Assembly: GCA_021828605.1 (NCBI GenBank)
Contig: JAJZEG010000248.1
Span: forward strand, 1 to 5,343
Direction: 5' to 3'
DNA: 5,343 nt
Source of the DNA: Pseudomonadota bacterium
GTDB taxonomy: Bacteria; Pseudomonadota; Alphaproteobacteria; Acetobacterales; Acetobacteraceae
The position numbers were made by a program, and so were the translations under genes. The first letter of the stretch is position 1. Each line of letters begins with the position of its first letter. Positions 1 through 5,343 of the stretch are shown here, piece after piece. Under the pieces are notes generated by a model that did no database searches, was not told the DNA's origin, and saw nothing but the letters and a program-made list of their open reading frames with translations.

Positions 1-668
1 CCACTCTCCTCATCCTCGCTGGTCTCGCTCTCGGCATCCGCCTCGGCCAACTCCATCGCGGCCAGCAAACGTCGCGCCATTTTCGCAAAATCACCTTGAT
101 CCGCGCGCACCAACGCCATCTCAGCCAAAGCCTGAGCCGCCGGGGCGGGCAGGGTGTCGCGCCAGAGCGCCACAATCGGTTTGGCCGACTCCGGCACCGA
201 AGCCGGGTCCATGCTCTCGCGCGCCAGCAGCGCCAAAGCCTGCGCCACGGGCAATTGCTCACGCCGCGTCATCCGATCCAACCCGTCGGATTCCGCCTCC
301 TCATTCAACTTGAAGCGTAAATTATCGGCCACACCGCTCATATGCGCACTGCCGATATTCTCAACCCGTGCTTGCTCCAGCGCGTCATAAACCTCGCGCG
401 CATCCCGGGCGAGCGGTGCGCGCTGGCTATGGATCGCATCATCATGATGGCGCAGCCGTAAAGCCAGTGCATCGGCCACCCCGCGCAACCGCGCCACCTC
501 GGCAGGCGGTAAAGCCCGCGTCGGCGCGGGCAACCGGGCGCGCTTACCGGTCAGCCCTGCGGCACCCGGCTGAAACGCCACCTGCACCTCGTCCTGACCC
601 GCCATCGCCCGCAACGCGGCGGTGGTCGCCCGCTTGAACGCCTCGCTCCGGCTCTGCTCGCCCGCCAT
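1..668 (-). CDS. cobT: Cobaltochelatase subunit CobT, N-terminal part (runs off the left edge)
   Basis: CobT is the large AAA+-associated subunit of aerobic cobaltochelatase. With CobS it forms the ATP-driven complex that lets CobN insert cobalt into hydrogenobyrinate a,c-diamide in the cytoplasm. The frame is open from the ATG at 668-666 to the window edge, giving 222 residues. The opening ([20 protein letters not shown]) and a conserved block at about residues 98-117 (LEQARVENIGSAHMSGVADN) are typical of CobT. From about residue 207 the chain becomes strongly acidic (EAD, ESETSEDEES), matching the acidic linker that precedes the C-terminal VWA/MIDAS domain. That domain is outside the window. 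The start codon shares one base with the cobS stop (TAATG on the minus strand). No good Shine-Dalgarno sequence lies just upstream, so translation is probably coupled to cobS. The rest of the gene, and any terminator, cannot be judged. Confidence 0.93.
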   Translation of the reverse strand, partial: MAGEQSRSEAFKRATTAALRAMAGQDEVQVAFQPGAAGLTGKRARLPAPTRALPPAEVARLRGVADALALRLRHHDDAIHSQRAPLARDAREVYDALEQARVENIGSAHMSGVADNLRFKLNEEAESDGLDRMTRREQLPVAQALALLARESMDPASVPESAKPIVALWRDTLPAPAAQALAEMALVRADQGDFAKMARRLLAAMELAEADAESETSEDEES

Positions 669-1681
669 TAGGCGCGGCGCGGCAATGCGCCGGTCTCCAG
701 CTCCTCGCCAAAGCAACGCTGATAATATTCCGCCACCGTGCCCCGCTCGGCCTCGTCGCATTTATTCAAAAAGGTCAACCGGAACGCAAAGCCAACATCA
801 TTGAAAATGCTCACATTCTCCGCCCAGGTAATCACCGTGCGCGGCGACATCACTGTCGAGATATCCCCATTAATGAAACCGGCCCGACTCAAATCCGCCA
901 AGGCCACCATGCTCTGGATCCGGCTCACCGCCGCCTTATCGCCGGGTGCGATCCCGAGCTTCGAGGTCACAATCGCCACTTCCTCCGCATGCGGTAAATA
1001 ATTCAGCGTCGCCACGATATTCCAGCGATCCATCTGCCCCTGATTAATCTGCTGGGTGCCGTGATACAGCCCGGTCGTATCGCCGAGCCCGACCGTGTTC
1101 GCCGTCGCGAACAAGCGAAACGCCCCGTGCGGACGGATCACCCGGTTTTGGTCGAGCAAAGTCAGCTTGCCTTCAACCTCGAGCACCCGCTGGATCACGA
1201 ACATCACATCCGGACGCCCGGCATCATATTCATCAAACACCAAAGCGCAGGGATGCTGCAACGCCCAAGGCAGCAGCCCTTCGCGGAACTCGGTGATCTG
1301 CTTGCCATCCTTCAGCACAATCGCGTCTTTGCCGATCAAATCGATCCGGCTGATATGGCTATCCAAATTCACCCGAATGCACGGCCAGTTCAGCCTTGCT
1401 GCCACCTGCTCGATATGGGTCGATTTGCCGGTGCCATGATACCCTTGGATCATCACCCGCCGGTTGAGCGCAAACCCGGCCAAAATCGCGAGCGTGGTTT
1501 CCCGGTCAAACCGATAACTCTCATCAATTTCCGGCACATGCTCGGTGCGTTGCGAAAAAGCCGGGATTTCAAATCCGCATTCCACCCCGAACAACTCAAC
1601 CGCCCGCACCATCCGGTCCGGTCGATCAATGCTGGAGGTCGGCAACCCACGCGATTCCGACAAAGACGCAATATTAGACAT
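668..1681 (-). CDS. cobS: Cobaltochelatase AAA+ ATPase subunit CobS
   Basis: CobS is the MoxR-like AAA+ ATPase that assembles with CobT into the motor of aerobic cobaltochelatase and powers cobalt insertion by CobN. The 337-residue product has Walker A at residues 80-88 (GYHGTGKST, Lys86) and Walker B at 146-151 (ALVFDE, Asp150/Glu151). Sensor 1 is at 191-196 (FATANT), an arginine-finger-like DRW at 218-220 and a sensor-2-like SPRTVITWA at 279-287. The short N-terminal segment with [20 protein letters not shown] (31-50) is a CobS hallmark. The length is close to the usual ~330 residues. The first ~28 residues look like a slightly longer N-terminal leader than the CobS proteins I remember. The ATG at 1681 is preferred because AAGGGT lies 10 bases upstream (1691-1696). 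An internal ATG at 1612 (Met24) is possible but lacks a ribosome-binding site. The gene abuts cobT and follows the J-domain gene in the same direction. Confidence 0.96.
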   Translation of the reverse strand: MSNIASLSESRGLPTSSIDRPDRMVRAVELFGVECGFEIPAFSQRTEHVPEIDESYRFDRETTLAILAGFALNRRVMIQGYHGTGKSTHIEQVAARLNWPCIRVNLDSHISRIDLIGKDAIVLKDGKQITEFREGLLPWALQHPCALVFDEYDAGRPDVMFVIQRVLEVEGKLTLLDQNRVIRPHGAFRLFATANTVGLGDTTGLYHGTQQINQGQMDRWNIVATLNYLPHAEEVAIVTSKLGIAPGDKAAVSRIQSMVALADLSRAGFINGDISTVMSPRTVITWAENVSIFNDVGFAFRLTFLNKCDEAERGTVAEYYQRCFGEELETGALPRRA

Positions 1682-1805
1682 CGAGACAACACCCTTTATG
1701 CAACAAATTCAACTTTCCTGACCCGCTTATGGCACAGAGTCACCGATGAGCTTCTGAGGCAGGACACTAGCCGTAAATCCACGATGCGCAACCGCCAAAC
1801 CCCGG
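1682..1805. other. Intergenic gap between the J-domain gene and cobS
   Basis: This 124-bp gap has no open frame worth calling, no strong hairpin with a T tract, and none of the conserved boxes of a cobalamin riboswitch that I could recognise. Apart from the cobS ribosome-binding site at 1691-1696 I see nothing definite. It is long enough for a separate cobS promoter, but no convincing -35/-10 pair stands out. Confidence 0.5.
1691..1696 (-). promoter_or_regulatory. Ribosome-binding site of cobS
   Basis: The minus strand reads AAGGGT ten bases before the ATG at 1681. This supports the full-length CobS start over the internal Met24 codon, which has no purine-rich stretch in front of it. Confidence 0.5.
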
Positions 1806-2387
1806 TCAATGCGGCTGACCGGCGCCATTCGGCTCGACCACCAGCGATTGGCGCAAAGTCGCATACGCCAAATTGATGGTTTTCAACCGTTCCTCGGCTG
1901 ATTTATCGCCGCCATTCGCGTCAGGATGATGGCGCTTGGCCAATTCCCGATACCGCAACCGCACGGCATCGCGGGTCACCGGCCAATCCAACCCTAACAC
2001 CCCCAAAGCCTCGCGCAATTCCGGCGGTGGGCGGGTGTCAGCCGGGGTGGTACGCGTGCGCCCCATCCCGGCAAAACTCGCCAACTCCGCCTCCAACGCC
2101 TCACTAATCCCGCCATTGCGCCCCAGCGGCCAGGTCGGTCGCTGCCAGCCGGTATCGGCGCGCAAATTATGCTCGATCTCGCCGGGGCTCATGCCTTTGT
2201 AATAATCCCAGCCTGCATTGTACGCCCGCACATGCTCAAGGCAGAACCAAAAATAATCCCGCAAATGATCGCGCGATTTCGGCGCACGATAGGCCGCCGG
2301 ATGCACGCAGCCAGCCACATCGCAGCTCTGCGTCGGCGCATCGGGATCGGGGGCAAACGCGCGCACCCTGCGGGTCGTTCGGGTCAT
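1806..2387 (-). CDS. J-domain (DnaJ-like) co-chaperone with Cys/His-rich N-terminus
   Basis: This 193-residue cytoplasmic protein ends in a J domain (about residues 131-180: LGLDWPVTRDAVRLRYRELA, then KRHHPDANGG and a short helix). The HPD tripeptide at 154-156 is the element that stimulates Hsp70 (DnaK) ATPase. The N-terminal half has Cys22, Cys27, His29, Cys49 and His52 (SCDVAGCVH, FWFCLEH), spaced like a possible small zinc site. It is followed by the aromatic stretch YNAGWDYYKGMS and by WQRPTWPLG. There is no G/F-rich region and no DnaJ-type zinc finger, so it is not canonical DnaJ. I recognise the family as a J-domain protein common beside cobS in alphaproteobacteria, but its client is unknown to me. 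The ATG at 2387 is chosen because the family begins near MTRTTRR. The upstream in-frame extension to 2477 would run across the divergent bolA start and looks non-coding. A weak GAAG precedes the ATG. The gene lies 124 bp before cobS in the same direction and may be co-transcribed with it. Confidence 0.9.
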   Translation of the reverse strand: MTRTTRRVRAFAPDPDAPTQSCDVAGCVHPAAYRAPKSRDHLRDYFWFCLEHVRAYNAGWDYYKGMSPGEIEHNLRADTGWQRPTWPLGRNGGISEALEAELASFAGMGRTRTTPADTRPPPELREALGVLGLDWPVTRDAVRLRYRELAKRHHPDANGGDKSAEERLKTINLAYATLRQSLVVEPNGAGQPH

Positions 2388-2399
2388 CGGCACTTCATC

Positions 2400-2428
2400 A
2401 TCATAAGAGGTAATTTGCCCTTTGTCGG
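2400..2428 (-). promoter_or_regulatory. Candidate promoter of the J-domain gene
   Basis: On the minus strand CCGACA (2423-2428, four of six matches to TTGACA) is followed after exactly 17 bases by TATGAT (2400-2405, five of six matches to TATAAT). Transcription would begin near 2393, leaving only a few bases before the ATG at 2387, so the message would be nearly leaderless. That short leader is a reason for caution. It is a pattern match only. Confidence 0.25.
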
Positions 2429-2467
2429 CGACTTGGCAACCTGTCTCGTGCGGTGCACAGTTACAAA

Positions 2468-2761
2468 ATGACCTCACGCACTGATCGTATCCGCGCCATT
2501 CTCGAGCAAAGTTTCACCCCAACCGCGTTGGAAATCAAGGATGACAGCGCCAAACATGCCGGTCACGCGACCCGTATGCAGCAGCCCGGCCATGCGCCAA
2601 ATACCGGCGAGACCCATTATCACCTCGCGATGACCTCCCCGGTTTTCACCGGAATGAACCGCGTCGCCCGCTCGCGCGCGGTGCATGAGGCGCTTAAAGC
2701 CGAGTTCGAGTCCGGCCTGCACGCCCTCGCCTTGGCGCTCAAAGCGCCGGGCGACGCCTGA
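2468..2761 (+). CDS. bolA: BolA family protein
   Basis: BolA proteins are small cytoplasmic partners of monothiol glutaredoxins. They bind or help deliver [2Fe-2S] clusters, and some act as regulators of morphology and stress genes. The 97-residue product shows the family pattern: an N-terminal helix (TDRIRAILEQSF), the strand ALEIKDDSAKHAGH (20-33, His30 and His33), THYHLAMTSPVF (49-60), the signature helix RVARSRAVHEAL (65-76) and a final HALALALKAP strand (85-94). The stretch between HAGH and THYHL (34-48, TRMQQPGHAPNTGE) is a few residues longer than in typical BolA and adds another His. The ATG at 2468 is preferred. An in-frame GTG at 2453 would add five residues (MHSYK) that match nothing in the family. 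No clear Shine-Dalgarno sequence is visible. The gene is divergent from the J-domain gene and ends 5 bp before the MFS gene. Confidence 0.93.
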   Translation: MTSRTDRIRAILEQSFTPTALEIKDDSAKHAGHATRMQQPGHAPNTGETHYHLAMTSPVFTGMNRVARSRAVHEALKAEFESGLHALALALKAPGDA

Positions 2762-2766
2762 ACCCC

Positions 2767-3957
2767 TTGCTGGCCGATCGCCGATTCGCGGGCTTATTCT
2801 GGTGTCAGGCTTTCGCCGCATTCAATGATAATTTTCTCAAATCCGCCCTGATCATTGTCCTGCTCTATCGCCACGGCCCCGCCGCCACGCCGTTGGTGGC
2901 GCTGGCCGGCGGCGTGTTTATCGCCCCGTTCGTGTTTCTCTCCGGAATCGCCGGCGAATTAGCGGATCGCACCGACAAAGCCCGCCTCGCCGCAACCCTG
3001 AAACGCATCGAAATCGCCGCCGCCGCCCTCGCCATCGCCGGGGTGCTGCTCAATTCCATCCCGATCCTGTTCGCGGCCTTGTTCGCGTTCGGCGTGCTCG
3101 CCGCTTTGTTCAGCCCGGTCAAATACGGCATCCTGCCCGAACTTCTGCACCCGTATGAACTGCCGCAAGCCAACGCGCTGATCGATTTCGCCACCTTCCT
3201 CGCCATTCTCGCTGGCACCGCCCTCGGTGCTGCTCTGGGGGCGACCCACCCGCTCTGGCTCGCCGCCTTGGTCATGCTCGCCGCCCTCGCCAGCTATGCC
3301 ACGGCGCTGCGGATTCCTCGGCCTGGCGCCGCACAACCCGGCCTTACGCTCCGCGCCAATCTCGCCGCCAGCACCCGCGATCTGCTGCGTCTGTTGCGCG
3401 TGAGCCCCACGCTCTGGCGTGCGGCGTTGGTCTCTACCTGGTTCTGGTTTGCCGGCATTATCGCGCTCACTTTGCTGGCCCCCTTGCTGAAACTCCAGCT
3501 CCATCGCGGCCCGCACGCCGTCACCCTGGCTCTGGCGATCTTTTCGCTCGGAATCGGTGCGGGCTCGTTTCTGGCCGCACGGCTGCTGCGGGGTCGCCTA
3601 TCGCTCGCCCCCGCTCTGCCCGCCAGCCTCGCCCTCGGCGCGTTGCTCCTGTTGCTTGGCGCAGCAATCAGCCTGCACGCCATTGCTTTCGCGCTGGTCC
3701 TTACTTTGCTTTTCGCCATCGCCGCTGCCGGTGGCCTGATCGCGGTGCCCAGCCTGGCCATGCTCCAAGCCCACGCCCCAGCCGAGGCGCGGGCCCGGAT
3801 CATTGCCGGAGCGAACGTGCTGAACGCACTCGCAATGATCACCGCCAGCGTCGCCCTCGCCTTATTACTCCACGCTCAATTCACCCCGAGCGCGATCCTG
3901 ATCGGCTTCGGCGCGGCGACCCTGGTGCTCTCTATGGCTGCGGCGCTGCGCCGGTAA
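2767..3957 (+). CDS. MFS transporter of the LplT (lysophospholipid transporter) type, stand-alone
   Basis: This 396-residue, very hydrophobic inner-membrane protein has about 12 predicted membrane helices. The LplT-type signatures are clear: FNDNFLKSAL in helix 1 (19-28), the motif-A-like loop AGELADRTDKARL (62-74), FSPVKYGILPELL (115-127), FATFLAILAGTALG (141-154) and ARARIIAGANVLNALAM (341-357). E. coli LplT (about 397 residues) flips lysophospholipids inward for re-acylation by Aas. In many proteobacteria the same MFS domain is fused to an acyltransferase and an acyl-ACP synthetase. Here the chain stops right after the last helix and no such enzyme is adjacent, so the substrate remains inferred. 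No ATG exists near the conserved beginning. The TTG at 2767, five bases after the bolA stop, is the best start; CTG at 2758 or 2770 cannot be excluded. Expression is probably coupled to bolA. The 3' end overlaps the convergent crotonase gene by 26 bp. Confidence 0.87.
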   Translation: MLADRRFAGLFWCQAFAAFNDNFLKSALIIVLLYRHGPAATPLVALAGGVFIAPFVFLSGIAGELADRTDKARLAATLKRIEIAAAALAIAGVLLNSIPILFAALFAFGVLAALFSPVKYGILPELLHPYELPQANALIDFATFLAILAGTALGAALGATHPLWLAALVMLAALASYATALRIPRPGAAQPGLTLRANLAASTRDLLRLLRVSPTLWRAALVSTWFWFAGIIALTLLAPLLKLQLHRGPHAVTLALAIFSLGIGAGSFLAARLLRGRLSLAPALPASLALGALLLLLGAAISLHAIAFALVLTLLFAIAAAGGLIAVPSLAMLQAHAPAEARARIIAGANVLNALAMITASVALALLLHAQFTPSAILIGFGAATLVLSMAAALRR

Positions 3958-4723
3958 ATTGCGCCGGGCGCTTTTCAATGAACGCGCGCACCCCTTCAAT
4001 GAAATCCGGCGTGCGTCCCATCCGACGCTGCAAATCGCGCTCCAGATCAAGCTGCGCATCCAGCGTATTGGTCGCCGCCTGATTAAACGCCTGCTTCATC
4101 GCCGCCAGCGATTGGGTCGGTCGCGCCGCCATGGTTTGCGCAAACGCCAACGCGGCCTCTGCAAAGCCAGCATCCGGCAAACAGCGCCAGATCATTCCCC
4201 AATCGGCGGCTTGCTGCGCACTAATTGCTTCGCCGGTCATCGCCAGCCCGCGCGCCCGCGCATCGCCGAGCAGATGCGGCAAAAACCAAGTCCCGCCCGC
4301 ATCCGGGATCAACCCGATGCGCACAAAAGCCTGAATAAAACTCGCCTGCTCCGCCGCCAGCACAATATCCGCAGCCAACGCCAAATTAACCCCGGCCCCG
4401 GCGGCAACCCCATTCACCGCCGCAATCACTGGCCGATCCAGCGCCCTGATCCGCCGCACCAGCGGATTATACATCTGCTCAATCGACGTGCCGAGGTCGC
4501 GCATCCCGCCGCCCGTATTTTGGGTTAAATCCGCCCCGACACAAAATCCCCGCCCGGTGCCCGTCAATAATACCGCCCGCACCGAGGCGTCCGCCTCAAT
4601 CGCGCCAAACGCCTCACTGAGTGCGCTCAGCAAAGTCGGGTTCAACGCATTGAGCTTCTCGCTCCGGTTCAGCATCAATAGCTGCACCGCGCCCTTGCGC
4701 TCAACAATCAATTCATCCGCCAT
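3932..4723 (-). CDS. paaG: PaaG-type enoyl-CoA isomerase (crotonase superfamily)
   Basis: This 263-residue cytoplasmic enzyme resembles, along its whole length, PaaG. PaaG isomerises ring 1,2-epoxyphenylacetyl-CoA to oxepin-CoA and shifts double bonds in phenylacetate breakdown. The oxyanion-hole segments are GRGFCVGADL (58-66 region) and NGVAAGAG (104-111). Other PaaG-like stretches are YNPLVRRIRAL (85-95), IGLIPDAGGTWFLP (136-149), WGMIW (175-179) and TNTLDAQLDLERD (218-230). The two glutamates needed for hydration in classic enoyl-CoA hydratase (rat Glu144 and Glu164) correspond here to Asn113 and Phe133. Asp141 sits where PaaG-type isomerases keep their acid. That argues for an isomerase over a hydratase. 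The ATG at 4723 has a strong GGAGGAG seven bases upstream; the 33-residue upstream extension looks non-coding. No other phenylacetate gene is visible, so the enzyme may serve general acyl-CoA metabolism. The symbol reflects family likeness, not a proven pathway. Confidence 0.85.
   Translation of the reverse strand: MADELIVERKGAVQLLMLNRSEKLNALNPTLLSALSEAFGAIEADASVRAVLLTGTGRGFCVGADLTQNTGGGMRDLGTSIEQMYNPLVRRIRALDRPVIAAVNGVAAGAGVNLALAADIVLAAEQASFIQAFVRIGLIPDAGGTWFLPHLLGDARARGLAMTGEAISAQQAADWGMIWRCLPDAGFAEAALAFAQTMAARPTQSLAAMKQAFNQAATNTLDAQLDLERDLQRRMGRTPDFIEGVRAFIEKRPAQFTGAAPQP
3948..3975 (+). terminator. Candidate rho-independent terminator of the bolA–MFS transcript
   Basis: GCGCCGG (3948-3954) can pair with CCGGGCGC (3964-3971), giving seven G-C pairs with one bulged G around a nine-base loop that contains the MFS stop codon. 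TTTT follows at 3972-3975. The T run is short and the hairpin lies inside the 3' coding part of the convergent gene, so this is only a candidate. Confidence 0.35.
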
Positions 4724-4730
4724 GGTTTCG

Positions 4731-4737
4731 CTCCTCC
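4731..4737 (-). promoter_or_regulatory. Strong ribosome-binding site that fixes the start of the PaaG-like gene
   Basis: The minus strand reads GGAGGAG seven bases before the ATG at 4723. It is the best Shine-Dalgarno match in the window. It rules out the longer in-frame start at 4822, which would overlap the divergent asparaginase gene. Confidence 0.8.
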
Positions 4738-4805
4738 GCCTTAAATCCCAATTTTGCCCATAGTGGCGCATGGTTGCTAAACCAGCAATCACCACACCCC
4801 ATTGC

Positions 4806-4809
4806 GGAG
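4806..4809 (+). promoter_or_regulatory. Ribosome-binding site of the isoaspartyl peptidase gene
   Basis: GGAG lies five bases before the ATG at 4815. This supports that codon as the start, immediately before the conserved first strand (SICLAIHGGAG) of the family. Confidence 0.65.
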
Positions 4810-4814
4810 TCTCT

Positions 4815-5343
4815 ATGAGCATTTGTCTGGCAATTCACGGCGGCGCGGGCACCATGCGCGCCAGCGAACTTTCTCTCCCCATCGCCGATGCCCGCCATGA
4901 GGGACTACGGCGCGCTTTGCGCACCGGCCTCGCGGTGCTGCGCGCGGGCGGCTCAGCACTCGATGCCGTCACCGAAGCCGTGGTCATCCTTGAAGATGAT
5001 CCGCAATTCAACGCGGCCCATGGCGCCGTGCTCACCGACCACTCAACCCTGGAAATGGACGCCGCCTTAATGTCCGGCACCGATCGCCGGGCCGGTGCGG
5101 TTGCCGGTATTTGTGGCCCGCGCAACCCGATTCGCGCGGCGCGCGCCGTGCTCGACCTGGCAGGCCCGGTGTTGATGATTGGCGAACCGGCACTCAATAT
5201 CGCCCGCGCCGCCAACCTGCCGTTCGAAGACATTGCTTATTTCCTCACCGAAGACCGCGTCGCCGCCTTGCAGCGCGAACTCGCCCGCCGGGCCAGCGGT
5301 GCGCCCGACACCCGCTCGGACGCTGACCGCCATGGCACCGTCG
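4815..5343 (+). CDS. iaaA: Isoaspartyl peptidase / plant-type L-asparaginase (Ntn hydrolase), 3' end missing
   Basis: The partial gene encodes the first 176 residues of a plant-type asparaginase precursor. These enzymes cleave isoaspartyl (beta-aspartyl) dipeptides and often L-asparagine after autocatalytic splitting into alpha and beta subunits. Seen here are the opening ICLAIHGGAGT (3-13), ALDAVTEAVVILEDDPQFNA (48-67), GAVLTDHSTLEMDAALMSG (70-88) and GICGPRNPIRAARAVLD (98-114), all in family order. The window ends at HGTV (173-176). In the family the Thr of HGTVGAVA (Thr179 in E. coli IaaA) is the cleavage-exposed nucleophile, so Thr175 should be catalytic here. One difference: the common FNAGxGA reads FNAAHGA at 65-71. 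The ATG at 4815 has GGAG five bases upstream. The gene is divergent from the PaaG-like gene. The beta subunit lies outside the window, so integrity beyond Thr175 is unknown. Confidence 0.92.
   Translation, partial: MSICLAIHGGAGTMRASELSLPIADARHEGLRRALRTGLAVLRAGGSALDAVTEAVVILEDDPQFNAAHGAVLTDHSTLEMDAALMSGTDRRAGAVAGICGPRNPIRAARAVLDLAGPVLMIGEPALNIARAANLPFEDIAYFLTEDRVAALQRELARRASGAPDTRSDADRHGTV

Larger units (their letters stand above)
4724..4814. promoter_or_regulatory. Divergent intergenic region with inverted repeat (possible operator)
   Basis: This 91-bp spacer must hold the start signals of both the PaaG-like gene and the peptidase gene. It contains an inverted repeat, GGTTGCT (4772-4778) and AGCAATC (4784-4790), seven base pairs with one G-T, around a five-base centre AAACC. 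A weak rightward promoter could be TTGCCC (4754-4759), then 16 bases, then GCTAAA (4776-4781), which would overlap the repeat. The repeat could be a regulator site or merely a small chance hairpin. No promoter here is a strong match. Confidence 0.3.

Noticed and set aside
96..804. Plus-strand open frames opposite cobT and the cobS 3' end
   Set aside because: The minus-strand CobT frame is continuous through this region with family motifs, so these are shadows.
1682..1805. Cobalamin riboswitch upstream of cobS
   Set aside because: B12 genes often have one, but the 124-bp gap is short and I found no B12-box-like conserved core or fitting helices. A covariance-model search would settle it.
1061..1876. 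Long open frame (271 codons) on the plus strand opposite cobS
   Set aside because: It is antisense to a clearly recognised CobS with intact motifs. Its product is His/Pro/Arg-rich without any family feature, as expected for a GC-rich shadow frame.
2388..2477. Upstream extension of the J-domain gene to 2477
   Set aside because: It would cross the bolA start and adds 30 residues unlike the family, whose conserved N-terminus begins at the 2387 ATG.
2959..3842. Overlapping minus-strand open frames opposite the MFS gene
   Set aside because: The products are rich in Gly/Glu/Arg or Ala/Arg/Ser and resemble nothing. The plus-strand frame encodes a full set of LplT-type motifs.
3959..4528. Plus-strand open frame (189 codons) opposite the PaaG-like gene
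   Set aside because: The Arg/His/Gln-rich composition and antisense position to a well-matched crotonase mark it as a shadow.
4724..4822. Upstream extension of the PaaG-like gene to 4822
   Set aside because: The strong GGAGGAG at 4731-4737 and the PaaG length (about 262 residues) both point to the ATG at 4723.
1..5343. A new defence, mobile or regulatory system
   Set aside because: All six genes fall into recognised housekeeping families. No repeats, integrase, transposase, toxin or CRISPR-like structure was seen.

Overview
The window looks like an ordinary stretch of chromosome from a GC-rich alphaproteobacterium. The best guess is the Rhodospirillales/Acetobacteraceae side, from overall protein character and the J-domain–cobS–cobT block with bolA divergent from it, an arrangement I recall from alphaproteobacteria. 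The taxon is an inference and was not tested. No mobile element, tRNA, rRNA, CRISPR array or phage gene was seen.

Layout. Positions 1-2387 carry a leftward run of three genes. A J-domain protein with a Cys/His-rich N-terminus comes first (2387 to 1806). After a 124-bp gap comes cobS (1681 to 668), then cobT (668 to beyond position 1), with cobS and cobT sharing one base at their junction. CobS and CobT are the AAA+ motor pair of aerobic cobaltochelatase, which together with CobN inserts cobalt into hydrogenobyrinate a,c-diamide during B12 synthesis. CobN is not in the window. Divergently, bolA (2468-2761) is followed 5 bp later by an LplT-like MFS transporter (2767-3957) that seems to start at TTG. 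The transporter's 3' end overlaps by 26 bp the 3' end of a convergent PaaG-type crotonase (4723 to 3932). A 91-bp divergent intergenic region containing a small inverted repeat separates this crotonase from a rightward isoaspartyl peptidase/L-asparaginase gene (4815 onward). The window cuts that gene just after its predicted catalytic threonine.

Functionally these are separate housekeeping modules: cobalamin synthesis with a co-directional co-chaperone, a BolA-type Fe-S/redox partner, lysophospholipid-type transport, acyl-CoA isomerisation, and turnover of isoaspartyl or beta-aspartyl peptides. I found no convincing new system. The points most worth a second look are the J-domain protein beside the cobaltochelatase genes, the LplT-like transporter without its usual acyltransferase partner, and the PaaG-like enzyme outside any visible phenylacetate cluster.
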